Of a DNA stretch of 64,000 bases, positions 42,012 to 50,723 are shown piece after piece. Made by a program: the position numbers and the translations under genes. The DNA lies in assembly GCF_014646195.1 (NCBI RefSeq), contig NZ_BMMZ01000014.1:62001-126000 (forward strand), in the 5' to 3' direction. Numbering within the stretch: position 1 is the first letter of the stretch; each line of letters begins with the position of its first letter. The notes beneath the pieces were generated by a model. That model saw nothing but the letters and a program-made list of their open reading frames with translations, made no database searches and was not told where the DNA came from. This stretch comes from Microlunatus endophyticus (lineage in GTDB: Bacteria; Actinomycetota; Actinomycetes; Propionibacteriales; Propionibacteriaceae).

Positions 42012-43912
42012 GATCGGCCGTTTGGGGATGTTGGGGTTATGGAGCGGCGCGGTGGTCGTCGGGCGACGATCTGTCCTGCAGTCGGGTCGGTTTGTTGGGC
42101 TGTCAGGACCTTCTGGTGCGTGAGCCAACCGACCAGGTTGGCCCCGGCCTCGTCCAGGACCGGCACGGATACGTACGCGGTCTCCAGTGCTGACAATGCG
42201 TCCTGAAGTGTGTCCGTGGTCTTGACGGTCTCCGGATACTCGACGACGGATGTGAGGGCGTGCTGGTCGTGGTCGCCGTCTGCCAGTGCGTCCGCCACGG
42301 TGCGGGCGGTGACGACGCCGAGGTAGGCGCCTTCGGCGTCGATCACACCAAGTTGGCCGTGCGGTGAACTGGTGAGCTTGCCTGCCACCCCGATCAACGG
42401 TGTGCCGGCATCCAGCAGGGCTCCGACGGGCTCCATGACCTGGCCGACAGCGGTTTTGGCCATGGTCGGGTTGTGCGGTTGGTCGATGTCGACGCCACGG
42501 CGCAGCAGTTTGCGGGTGTAGATGGTGTCGTGGGAGAGCAGGTGGCTCAGTCCGGTGGCCAGGATGATTGCTGCCATCAGCGGCAGGATGATCGAATACT
42601 CGCCGGTCAGTTCGAACATGATCACGACGCCTGTGATCGGCGCTCTGGTGGCGCCGGCGAACACGGCTCCCATCGCGATGAGTCCGTACGCGCCTGCTGG
42701 CCCGGAGACTCCGGGAAGCAGGTGGTGGACGAGTTGGCCGTATGCGGAGCCGAGCATGGCGCCGACGAACAGGCTGGGGGCGAACACGCCGCCGGAGCCG
42801 CCGATTCCGATGGTCAGGCTGGTGGCGACGACCTTGCCGATCAGGAGGATCAGAAGCATGGCGATCCCGTACTCGCCGGCGATGCCAGCTCCGAGAACGG
42901 GGTAGCCGACGCCGTACATCTGTGGCAGGACGAGCAGCAGGCCGCCGAGCACCAGGCCGCCGGCCGCTGGTCGGGCCCATTCCGGTGCGCGGGTCCGGCG
43001 CCAGGCCGCGTCGCAGAGGTCCTCGATCCCGTACAGGGCTTTGCTGAATGCGACTCCGACGATCCCGGCGAGCAGTCCGAGCACGGCGAACAGTGGATAT
43101 TGGGCCAGGTGGCTCACGGTGAACACCGGAAGAGTGAGGAACGGGCTGTTGCCGAGTGCCGCCCGGCCGATGACACTCGCGGTCACCGAGGAGGCGACGA
43201 CCATGCCGAAGGCAGCGGCGGTGAAATCGCGCAGGATCAACTCCATCGCGAAGAAGACGCCGGCCAGTGGCGCGTTGAAGGTGGCCGCGATGCCACCCGC
43301 GGCACCGCACGCGACGAGCACCCGGAGCCGCGGCTCGGTGACCCGGATGATCCGGCCGAGGGTCGAGCCGAGTGCCGACCCGATCTGCACGATCGGTCCC
43401 TCCCGGCCGACCGATCCGCCTCCGCCGATGCACAGGGCGGAGGCGACCGCCTTGACGACGGCGACCTGTGGGGCGATCCGCCCGCCTCGGCGGGCGACAG
43501 CGAACATCACCTCAGGTACGCCATGCCCTCGCGCTTCGCGAGCAAAGCGTTGGACAAGTGGGCCGTAGATCAGCCCGGCAACGATCGGGGCGAGGATGAC
43601 GAACCAGCGACCCAGCCCGGGCACGAGAGGATTGGCGGCGCCGGGAACGGCCGAATAGTCGGGATGCCCGGACAGGGCCAGGGTGAAGGTCTTGATCAAC
43701 CAGCGGAAGGCGATCGCGCCACCACCGGCTCCGGCTCCGACCACCAGCGCCAGGAACAGCAGCCCGGCGTTGGCCGAGCGGATCCAGTTCAGTCCTCGGC
43801 CGACGCCGCGTTGGACCGGCACTGGTTGCTCGGAAGACCCGGGACTACCGCTGCCGGTGGTCGTCAGCAGGGCGGAGGAGGCGCAGCCGTTGGTCACTAT
43901 TGCATTATGCAA
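42008..43912 (-). CDS. CLC-type chloride channel/antiporter with CBS domains
   Basis: This 634-residue protein is a CLC family member. Ion-pathway motifs are canonical: GHGVPEV, GREGPIVQIGSALG (gating Glu) and GIGGSGGVFAPSLFVG, with 18-helix length. A C-terminal CBS pair follows (PVLDEAGANLVGWLTHQ). It is a Cl-/H+ exchanger or channel of the normal type, not the fluoride-specific CLC-F type. The start near 43912 overlaps a 13-base TTGCAT-T-ATGCAA palindrome. Confidence 0.88.
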   Translation of the reverse strand: MHNAIVTNGCASSALLTTTGSGSPGSSEQPVPVQRGVGRGLNWIRSANAGLLFLALVVGAGAGGGAIAFRWLIKTFTLALSGHPDYSAVPGAANPLVPGLGRWFVILAPIVAGLIYGPLVQRFAREARGHGVPEVMFAVARRGGRIAPQVAVVKAVASALCIGGGGSVGREGPIVQIGSALGSTLGRIIRVTEPRLRVLVACGAAGGIAATFNAPLAGVFFAMELILRDFTAAAFGMVVASSVTASVIGRAALGNSPFLTLPVFTVSHLAQYPLFAVLGLLAGIVGVAFSKALYGIEDLCDAAWRRTRAPEWARPAAGGLVLGGLLLVLPQMYGVGYPVLGAGIAGEYGIAMLLILLIGKVVATSLTIGIGGSGGVFAPSLFVGAMLGSAYGQLVHHLLPGVSGPAGAYGLIAMGAVFAGATRAPITGVVIMFELTGEYSIILPLMAAIILATGLSHLLSHDTIYTRKLLRRGVDIDQPHNPTMAKTAVGQVMEPVGALLDAGTPLIGVAGKLTSSPHGQLGVIDAEGAYLGVVTARTVADALADGDHDQHALTSVVEYPETVKTTDTLQDALSALETAYVSVPVLDEAGANLVGWLTHQKVLTAQQTDPTAGQIVARRPPRRSITPTSPNGRS

Positions 43913-43915
43913 CGA
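43903..43915. promoter_or_regulatory. TTGCATTATGCAA palindrome, candidate MarR operator
   Basis: A perfect 13-base palindrome lies at the divergent boundary of the CLC and MarR genes. A diverged version of the neighbouring sequence recurs at about 47535-47565 in the decayed copy of the locus. Confidence 0.5.
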
Positions 43916-44007
43916 TTGCGGTGTGCTACGAAATTGGCGGCGGCGGCTCGCAGGTGTTGGGATGGGGAAGAGCGCGACACTATGAGCAACATCAGGAATG
44001 GAGAAAC

Positions 44008-44505
44008 GTGCCAGGCACCCGCAGATCCGGAGCAGCCGCCAAGAAGGACGAATCCAACGATGAACTCGTCACGGCACTTCTTACAGCATCGCGCGCGCTC
44101 GTCGCGGTCGCTGCCCGGTCGCTGGCCGAGCACAACGAGTCGGTCACCATCGCACAGTTCCGGGCTCTCGTGGTGCTCGGGAACCAACCGGATCTGAGCC
44201 TCAACCAGCTGGCCGACCAACTCGGCGTGAACCCATCGACGGCGATGCGGATGATCAACCGCCTCCTCAGGTCAGAACTCGTAACCCGGCGGGACAATCC
44301 GGACGATCGCCGCGAGATCCTTCTGGCGCTCACGGCCGCCGGTCGGGAAATCGTCGACACGGTCACTCGCCGACGGCGATCCGAGATCAACCGCATTGTC
44401 GCCGCGATGCCGGCCCCGCACCGCGGCGAGTTGATCACGGTGCTGCACGCCTTCGCTGAGGCGGCCGGTGAACCCGAGGCGCAGGTCAGTGCGTTGGACT
44501 GGTAG
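44008..44505 (+). CDS. MarR family transcriptional regulator
   Basis: This 165-residue winged-helix protein has SVTIAQFRALVVLGNQPDLSLNQLADQLGVNPSTAMRMINRL (HTH and recognition helix) and RRDNPDDRREILLALTAAGREI (wing). GTG 44008 follows GGAG. It probably controls itself and the sco/ctaG genes after it. The N terminus (PGTR) is repeated at 47595 in the decayed copy. Confidence 0.88.
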   Translation: MPGTRRSGAAAKKDESNDELVTALLTASRALVAVAARSLAEHNESVTIAQFRALVVLGNQPDLSLNQLADQLGVNPSTAMRMINRLLRSELVTRRDNPDDRREILLALTAAGREIVDTVTRRRRSEINRIVAAMPAPHRGELITVLHAFAEAAGEPEAQVSALDW

Positions 44506-44512
44506 ACGGGCG

Positions 44513-44529
44513 TTCTACAATTTGTAGAA
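44513..44529. promoter_or_regulatory. TTCTACAA-T-TTGTAGAA palindrome at sco start
   Basis: A perfect 8-1-8 palindrome overlaps the A of the sco ATG (44529). It contains TACA-N3-TGTA, like CopY/BlaI operators. No ribosome-binding site is seen, so a leaderless transcript is possible. Confidence 0.55.
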
Positions 44530-45302
44530 TGAAGTCGCTTGCCGGCCCCCAGGCCCTCGCCGCAGGGTTGTTCGCCGCACTCCTGACGCTCGCCGGCTGC
44601 GGGGCCGTCAAAGCGCCAGGTGTCAATGTAGGCACGCGACTCGAAGCCGCAGTCCCGGAAGCGATTCTCGATCTGCCGCTGGACGACACCGCCGGCGTGG
44701 TACGGCACCTGTCGAGCTTCTCCGGCAGGATCTTGGTGATCTCCGATGGCATGACCTTGTGCCAGGAGACCTGTCCGCTGGACACGACGACCGTTGTGCA
44801 GACAGCGCGTCGACTGGACGCAGCGGGGCTCGGCAGCAAGGTTGAGTTCCTGACCATCACCGTTGACCCAGTCAGGGACACCGTTCCCCAAATCGCCGCT
44901 TATCGTCGGCTGTACACCCGGGCCGGTCAGGTGCCCGACTGGACCGTTCTGACCGGTTCGGCCGCCGACGTGGCACGGCTCTGGCGCTACTTCGGTGTGT
45001 ACACCAAGAAGGTCCCGGCGGAGGATCCACCGCCCGTGAACTGGCGCACCGGCAAGCCGTTGACCTATGACATCGAGCACTCCGACGAGGTGTTCTTCAT
45101 CGACGCGGCGGGCAGTGAGCGGTTTGTGCTCGAGGGGCCGCCAGTGGTGCGGGACCGCTCCGACATACCGAAGACGATCTATCACTTCCTGGACGAGGAC
45201 GGACGCCATGATCTGGCTCATCCTCCCAGCACGGACTGGACCGAGGCGCAAGCACTGCAGGTCCTCAGTTGGCTGCTGGATCGCCATGTCAGTCCCGCCT
45301 GA
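44529..45302 (+). CDS. SCO1/SenC family lipoprotein
   Basis: This 257-residue thioredoxin-like protein has a lipobox LAGC after a signal peptide, so it is membrane-tethered outside the cytoplasm. The CxxxC copper-binding motif (CQETCP) and the distal His region (VDPVRDTVPQIAAYR) are present. It probably delivers copper to the CuA site of cytochrome oxidase. It is followed after 42 bases by ctaG. Confidence 0.9.
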   Translation: MKSLAGPQALAAGLFAALLTLAGCGAVKAPGVNVGTRLEAAVPEAILDLPLDDTAGVVRHLSSFSGRILVISDGMTLCQETCPLDTTTVVQTARRLDAAGLGSKVEFLTITVDPVRDTVPQIAAYRRLYTRAGQVPDWTVLTGSAADVARLWRYFGVYTKKVPAEDPPPVNWRTGKPLTYDIEHSDEVFFIDAAGSERFVLEGPPVVRDRSDIPKTIYHFLDEDGRHDLAHPPSTDWTEAQALQVLSWLLDRHVSPA

Positions 45303-45344
45303 TTTCGTCCCGCTGGTGCAGCTTTCGATGTGGGGGAGGGGCCC

Positions 45345-46334
45345 ATGGGTCGGGATCGGCTGACGCCGTGGACCTGGCATGCGGTCGTCAGTTCGTGGTC
45401 GTGGCGTCCTGGCTGGATCGTGGTGGCCGTGCTGCTGGCAGCCGGTTACGCGTTGGCCCTGTGGTGGTGTCGGCGAGCCGGCCGCCAGTCAGTCGGCCTG
45501 GCGCCGGCGATCACCTTCTTCTCCGCACTCCTGCTGCTGGTTCTCACGGTCTGCTCGGCTTTCGACACGTACTCCATGGCCCTCTTCTGGGTGCACATGA
45601 TCGAACACCTGTTGTTGATCATGGTGGTGCCTGCGCTGCTGGTCCTCGGGCATCCGCTGACGCTGCTGCGAAACGCGATCGGGGCGAAGGCCGTCGACCG
45701 AGGGATGTCGGTGTGGCCGGTGGCGGTGTTGACGCATCCGTTGGTTGGTTTCGTGGTGTACGCCGCCGCGCTCGTCGGCACCCATCTGACCCACTTCATG
45801 GATCTGATGGCCGTTCATCCCTGGATGATGGGAGCCGAACGGGTGCTCTACGTCGTGGCCGGCTACCTTTTCCTGCTGCCATTGCTCGGCAACGAACCGA
45901 TCCGGTGGCGGGTGCCACTGATGGCAAGACTGCTGCTGATTCTGGTGGCGATGGGGCCGGACACGATCGTCGGGATCGTACTCATGCAGTCCAACGACCC
46001 GTTTCCCGTGATGCTTGCGATGCGGCCTTCCTGGGCGCCATCGCCGGCGCAGGACGTACTCACCGGGGGCGGAATCATGTGGGTCGGTGGCGACGGTCTG
46101 ATGATGGTGATCGGCCTGGCCACGATCGCGGCGATCCTGTTCACCCGCGACTCCGACAAGCTGCTCGGCGGTTGGCTCGAGCGTACGCGGCGATCGGTCC
46201 TTGCACAGGAATTGGGCAGCGGGGGCGAGCCCGTCGACAGTGCGATGCTGTCCGAGACGTCGGACGTCGATGACGACCAGGTGGTGCTGGACGCGTACAA
46301 CCGGATGCTTTCGCGGCTCAAGGAGCGCGAGTAG
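45345..46334 (+). CDS. ctaG: Cytochrome c oxidase assembly protein (CtaG-type)
   Basis: This 329-residue protein has about seven membrane segments and the Caa3_CtaG motifs WVHMIEHLLLIMVVPALLVLG, HLTHFMDLMAVHP and SWAPSPAQDVLTGGGIMW. It belongs with the SCO lipoprotein upstream in copper delivery to oxidase. ATG 45345 has GGGAGGGG. Its C-terminal end DDDQVVLDAYNRML is echoed at 49007-49044 in a pseudogene. Confidence 0.88.
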   Translation: MGRDRLTPWTWHAVVSSWSWRPGWIVVAVLLAAGYALALWWCRRAGRQSVGLAPAITFFSALLLLVLTVCSAFDTYSMALFWVHMIEHLLLIMVVPALLVLGHPLTLLRNAIGAKAVDRGMSVWPVAVLTHPLVGFVVYAAALVGTHLTHFMDLMAVHPWMMGAERVLYVVAGYLFLLPLLGNEPIRWRVPLMARLLLILVAMGPDTIVGIVLMQSNDPFPVMLAMRPSWAPSPAQDVLTGGGIMWVGGDGLMMVIGLATIAAILFTRDSDKLLGGWLERTRRSVLAQELGSGGEPVDSAMLSETSDVDDDQVVLDAYNRMLSRLKERE

Positions 46335-46369
46335 CAACCGCTCGTGCAAGTGCGGCCGGACACCAGTCG

Positions 46370-47443
46370 TCACAGTGTGCCGCTGAGGTGTTGCACACCG
46401 AGGCTGGTCGCGGTGACAGCGACCCACAGCACGGCGCCGAGCAGGAGGGGCCGATGCCCCGTCCGCAGGAGACCGGCGACATCTGTCGCCAACCCGATTC
46501 CGGCCAATGCGATGGCGATCAAGAACGACGACACCCGGGCCAACGTGGGCTCTGCGACCGTTGGAATGAGCCCGCAGGAGTTGGCCATCGCCATCAGCAT
46601 GAATCCAACCAGGAACCACGGGATCAAGCGCAATGCGCGCATCCGCCTGTGCTGCTGCTCCGTACGGACGGCATTCGACCCGGCCGGTACCCCGCCGCGC
46701 CGACGATGGATGACAGCAAGACCCACGGTGACGGGGATGATCATCAGAGTTCGGACCAGTTTCACCACGATCGCGTGATTGGCTGCCTGGGCCCCGTAGG
46801 TCGTCGCCGCTGCGACAACGGAGGACGTGTCGTTCACCGCAGTGCCGGCGAAGAGTCCGAACGACTGCTGGCTGAGATGCAGGAGATGCCCGAGGATCGG
46901 GAAGCTCACCACTGCACAGATGTTGAACAGAAAGATCGTCGATACCGCGTAGGCGATGTCAGCGCTCGCGGCTCCGATAACTGGCGCAACAGCAGCGATG
47001 GCCGACGCTCCACAGATTCCCGTACCAGCACCGATCAGCGCCTGGAGAGTTCCGTTGACGTGAAGCAACCGTCCCACGACGCGTGCCAGCACAAGACACA
47101 CCATCAGGGTAGTCAGCATCACCGGAAGCGATGTAGCTCCGATGTGCACGACAGTTCCGAAGGACAGTTGGGTACCGAGGATCACCACAGCAAGCTGGAG
47201 AAAGAACCTGCCCGCGAACTTGATACCCGGCTGCAGCCGACGACCCGGGCGAATGACTGCACCCAGGACTGCGCCGAAGACGATCGCCGGCACCGCGCTT
47301 CCGACGACAGGGACGAGGTTGCCGACACCCGTGGCGATGGCCGCGATGGCCAAACAGACCGCGATGCCGGGAAGGGTCGCCCGGTCGCTGGCGAGGTTTC
47401 GTGGCGGGCGAGATGGAAAGTGCATTCTGCTGCCATGGTGCAT
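46370..47443 (-). CDS. YeiH/UPF0324 family putative transporter
   Basis: This 357-residue membrane protein has about ten hydrophobic segments and YeiH-type motifs GAGTGICGASAIAAVAPVI and FAGTAVNDTSSVVAAATTYG. It was proposed to export sulfate-like anions, but the substrate is uncertain. ATG 47443 is used; 47425 is an alternative. It converges on ctaG. Confidence 0.85.
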   Translation of the reverse strand: MHHGSRMHFPSRPPRNLASDRATLPGIAVCLAIAAIATGVGNLVPVVGSAVPAIVFGAVLGAVIRPGRRLQPGIKFAGRFFLQLAVVILGTQLSFGTVVHIGATSLPVMLTTLMVCLVLARVVGRLLHVNGTLQALIGAGTGICGASAIAAVAPVIGAASADIAYAVSTIFLFNICAVVSFPILGHLLHLSQQSFGLFAGTAVNDTSSVVAAATTYGAQAANHAIVVKLVRTLMIIPVTVGLAVIHRRRGGVPAGSNAVRTEQQHRRMRALRLIPWFLVGFMLMAMANSCGLIPTVAEPTLARVSSFLIAIALAGIGLATDVAGLLRTGHRPLLLGAVLWVAVTATSLGVQHLSGTL

Positions 47444-47594
47444 CCTTCGGCGTCGTCAGGGCACCCGCCCTGATCTTGTACCAGCACAAGCCCAGGTTGT
47501 ATCGGATGTCAGGGACTGGCGGAATGTCATACGCTTGCAGTACGCAACGATTGCACTATGCTATAAAATCTGCGAGTCTGAGTGTTGTCGGGAC

Positions 47595-47741
47595 ATGCCA
47601 GGCACGCGGGAGGGGCGAAGACTCGTGGCGTCAAGTAACACACGACCGCCTTTGCGCATCAGCAAAGCGCGGCCGAAGGTCCGGCACGACAGATCCGTCC
47701 GCGGGAATGTCCCGGTGCGTCGCTCGGGACCAGCGGAGTGA
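47595..47741 (+). CDS. Chimeric small frame, MarR-like start
   Basis: The frame opens MPGTREG behind sequence similar to the marR leader, then reads 48 residues of basic sequence before TGATG overlap with the next gene. It probably descends from the duplicated marR start and may not be functional. Confidence 0.3.
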   Translation: MPGTREGRRLVASSNTRPPLRISKARPKVRHDRSVRGNVPVRRSGPAE

Positions 47742-47983
47742 TGCGTCCACTCCATAGCTATGTGATCCGGGTGAGCCTCGCTCCCAATCACGACGGTTGG
47801 GAAGTGCAGGTCCCCGGGCTCCCATCCGCCCGTGCGTCGACTGCCCAGCAGGCCATGAAGTTGGCGCTTGCAAGACATATCGAACGCGTCGGCCACACAG
47901 CTGCGCAGGAAGCCAGAGTCTTCGTGACGTTCGAGATCGAGCCGGACCAGATCGACGACGTTATCGCCGGCGTCGTTGCCTGA
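47741..47983 (+). CDS. HicB-like small protein, paralogue 1
   Basis: This 80-residue protein begins YVIRVSLAPNHDGWEVQVPGLPSARAST, which is like HicB antitoxin domains (strand-turn-helix). No HicA-type partner is visible nearby. The second copy follows at 48256. They may be antitoxin-like or sequence-binding proteins. Confidence 0.5.
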   Translation: MRPLHSYVIRVSLAPNHDGWEVQVPGLPSARASTAQQAMKLALARHIERVGHTAAQEARVFVTFEIEPDQIDDVIAGVVA

Positions 47984-48255
47984 CTGGCTGCCAGACGCCC
48001 CGAACCCACAACGGAGTGGATTCGGGGTCCCAGGCCCAGCTACCCGATGCAGCGTCACGATCCTGCAACATCGTAACGCCGATGCTGACATCTGGCACGA
48101 GAAACCTGGCAAGGTCGACCACACCTGATCCGCAGCCACCGCGACAGTCGGATCAGCTACAAGATCAACAGGGGGCGAGATGTTGTCACGGCCAGCAAGT
48201 TGGATCGCGATTGGTTCACAATTGACGAACGGTCGGACAACGATCGGCTAGAGCA

Positions 48256-48498
48256 TTGCGACCCACCTACAGCTACGTGATCAAGGTCAGTCGTACCGAA
48301 TACGGAAGGGAGTGGGACATCCAGGTCCCGGGACTTCCGGTCGAGTCCGCACCGGCGATCCCCGAGGCGCTGAAGACAGCACTTGTCCAACTGGCCGAGC
48401 GTATTCGCGCGATGGACGCCAAACGTGCAAGGGTACTCGTGACAGTCGAAGTGCAGCCGGAACAGATGAACGACGTGATCACCGGTGCAATCAACTAG
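48256..48498 (+). CDS. HicB-like small protein, paralogue 2
   Basis: This 80-residue protein (TTG start) shares YSYVIKVSRTEYGREWDIQVPGLP with paralogue 1, at about half identity. The pair suggests a duplicated regulator or antitoxin. There is no toxin between them. Confidence 0.5.
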   Translation: MRPTYSYVIKVSRTEYGREWDIQVPGLPVESAPAIPEALKTALVQLAERIRAMDAKRARVLVTVEVQPEQMNDVITGAIN

Positions 48499-48839
48499 TG
48501 TCGCCATCGGACGGCCGCGAGACCATCCGGTCGAGGTGATCATGATCGACGCTCTACCCGACCAGCGATTTCCCTTATGGAACAACAACCGCGGAAACGA
48601 AACCCAAGACGCGGCTGGCCCCACTGTGAGCGGCGACATGTAGGGCATCGCAGAGTCAATGGCGTCTGGCGATCATCGGCTCGGCCCGAGAATCTATTCC
48701 AGACGGGGGATCATCGGTTGCTCATAGGCGCATCGCGGGTCACTCCTCGCGCCGTCGGCTCGTCCATGATCACCAGAGCAGCCTTCGCCGCGAGAACCTT
48801 CGGACGCCGTCGTAGATGTTGCTGCCGACGGGCCGCGAA
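48499..48839. other. Gap without a supported gene
   Basis: About 340 bases lie between the HicB-like gene and the ctaG remnant. Possibly eroded duplicate DNA; nothing readable. Confidence 0.4.
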
Positions 48840-49065
48840 TCGACGATCGCCGCGACAGCGGCGATCAACTGCTCGCGCGCGGAAACCGACAGACATGGCA
48901 GCAGACATAGCCGCCGACGACCACCCGCGGCGCCGTACTTGCCGAGCAGCTATGCAACGGCGGCAACTCCAGCCGTTGAACCTTCGACGGCACGATCGAC
49001 GTTGCCGACGACCAGGAGGTCCTCGATGCATACCACCGGATGCTCTCCGACTCAACGATCACAAG
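48840..49065 (+). pseudogene. ctaG C-terminal remnant
   Basis: One frame reads TRGAVLAEQLCNGG, then an in-frame TGA, then DDQEVLDAYHRML. This matches the intact CtaG tail TRRSVLAQELGSGG and DDQVVLDAYNRML. It shows that a second marR-sco-ctaG copy once existed here. Confidence 0.7.
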
Positions 49066-49208
49066 TAGTGCCGACGCCTGCGGCTGGCGTCATGATGGTC
49101 ACTTGGGTCGCTGATCGCCAGCCACGGCGGACGTCTGTGCGTACGTCCGACGCTCATCCGACCCGGTGAGTAAGTCGCTGTCCAGCTGTGAACCGGGGGA
49201 GGGGTGTC

Positions 49209-49826
49209 GTGGATGTCCTCGAGATGACGACCGCGGAGCGGACTGATCTGGCTGACCTTTTGGAGCATCTCACACCCGAACAATGGCAGGTCCAGTCGTT
49301 GTGCGCCGCCTGGCGCGTCCGCGATGTCGTGGCGCATGTGATGAGCTTCGACGGCGTGAGCCTCTGGGGCCTGGCCCGAAGAGCTGTCCGGGGACGCATT
49401 GTCCACATCAACCAGGCAGGTGTCGACGAGCTGGCCCCGCTCGACCCTGCCGAGCTCCTTGCTCGGCTCCGTTCCCGCCTACAGCCGACAGGGCTGGCGG
49501 CAAGCTTCGGCGGCCGGCTTGCTCTGCTGGACGTCACTATCCATCATCAAGACATCCGCCGGCCGCTCGGCTTGTCACGTCAGATTCCGGCCGAGCGGCT
49601 GCGTGAGGTTCTGGACGGTGTGGTGTGCAGCCCCGAACTGCCAGGTCGACGACTCGCACGGGGGATACGGTTGATCACCACAGATCTCGATTGGAGTCAC
49701 GGCTCGGGATCGGAGGTTCGCGGACCTGCCGAAGCGGTGCTGATGGCCGTCGCCGGCCGGCCGGTCGCGGTGAAGGAATTGTCAGGTCCAGGACAGGCGC
49801 TTCTTGCCGGGCGCCTGGCCCGGTGA
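49209..49826 (+). CDS. Maleylpyruvate-isomerase/DinB-like mycothiol-dependent family protein
   Basis: This 205-residue protein has the MDMPI N-terminal helical bundle: LLEHLTPEQWQVQSLCAAWRVRDVVAHVM, and the IHHQDIRRPLG metal-binding histidines. Members are mycothiol-dependent isomerases or S-transferases. GTG 49209 follows GGGGGAGGGG. Substrate unknown. Supports an actinobacterial host. Confidence 0.85.
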   Translation: MDVLEMTTAERTDLADLLEHLTPEQWQVQSLCAAWRVRDVVAHVMSFDGVSLWGLARRAVRGRIVHINQAGVDELAPLDPAELLARLRSRLQPTGLAASFGGRLALLDVTIHHQDIRRPLGLSRQIPAERLREVLDGVVCSPELPGRRLARGIRLITTDLDWSHGSGSEVRGPAEAVLMAVAGRPVAVKELSGPGQALLAGRLAR

Positions 49827-50194
49827 CGAGTCGACGGCCCCGGCAGGCAGTGTGATCTCCTGGCAATCCGAATCCCGTTCGGCTCCGAATCCTGGATAGA
49901 TCCGGTATTCGATACACCGGATTCTCGGCCTGGGAACAGGCGTGGTGCGTTCGAACGCCGACGGTGGTCTACGGGTCGATCAAGGCTGGGAACGGGGTCT
50001 CCCGGTTCCGGGAGGCGGACCCGCACCGTTTCGAGGCGCACCAGACTGACGCGGCGATGCGCCCACCATCAGTCCGCGCTGTCCTCCGGTCGAGGGCCGT
50101 CGCATCGCTGGACCCGGGCGTCCCCGATGCGGCGGCCCATACGCCGAGACGACGACATCGCCGGCGCTGACGGCGGTGTTGGGAGGGTGTGGTT
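49827..50194. other. Gap without a supported gene
   Basis: About 370 bases between the MDMPI-like gene and the membrane gene. Short frames only. Confidence 0.45.
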
Positions 50195-50692
50195 GTGGTG
50201 GAGCATACTTCTGGCGGAATTGCGGGGAGAACGGGGACCGGGGCGTTGCGGTGGCTCGCGGTCGTTGTCGCCTTCTCGAATCTTGGGATTCATGTCTATC
50301 TGGCGCCGATGCACCTGGATGAGAAATTCTATATCGGGGTGCTGTTCTTGGCTGGGTCGGGAGCATTGGCGGTGGCGATCGTCGGTCTGGCTACTGATCG
50401 GGATCGGCTGCGGACGGCGGCGTGGTTGTTGGGCACGGCTACCTCTGTTGTCATGTTCTTGGCCTTCGTGGCCAGCCGGACCGTTGGACTTCCTGGCGGC
50501 TATCTGGAGACATGGGCGCAGGGCCCGGAAGATGTCATGGGACTGGCGTCGTTGGGTCTGGAAGTTGTGTTTGTCGGATGTTGCCTCGCGTCGATCACCA
50601 TCCGCGACACGACGGTGCCGGACAACGGCCAGGCACGACGTGGGGTGTTCGGCCGGATCCCGCTCCATGATCGGACTGCCCCGTTGGCCTGA
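50195..50692 (+). CDS. Small membrane protein
   Basis: This 165-residue protein has four hydrophobic segments (LAVVVAFSNLGIHVYLAPM, YIGVLFLAGSGALAVAIVGL, AAWLLGTATSVVMFLAFVAS and LGLEVVFVGCCLASI). GGGAGGG precedes GTG 50195. It converges with the anti-sigma gene. Function is unknown. Confidence 0.6.
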   Translation: MVEHTSGGIAGRTGTGALRWLAVVVAFSNLGIHVYLAPMHLDEKFYIGVLFLAGSGALAVAIVGLATDRDRLRTAAWLLGTATSVVMFLAFVASRTVGLPGGYLETWAQGPEDVMGLASLGLEVVFVGCCLASITIRDTTVPDNGQARRGVFGRIPLHDRTAPLA

Positions 50693-50723
50693 GGCGTTGC
50701 CACCGAGTCGGTGGAGCGGAGTC

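Noticed and set aside
42008..43912. CLC gene as fluoride-specific CLC-F
   Set aside because: It has the canonical GREGP and GxGVP motifs and CBS domains, and no fluoride riboswitch upstream.
48577..49068. 163-codon plus-strand frame
   Set aside because: Highly Arg-rich translation; another frame matches the ctaG tail.
50702..50716. CCACCGAGTCGGTGG as a terminator
   Set aside because: The stem is short with an unsuitable loop and no U tract.
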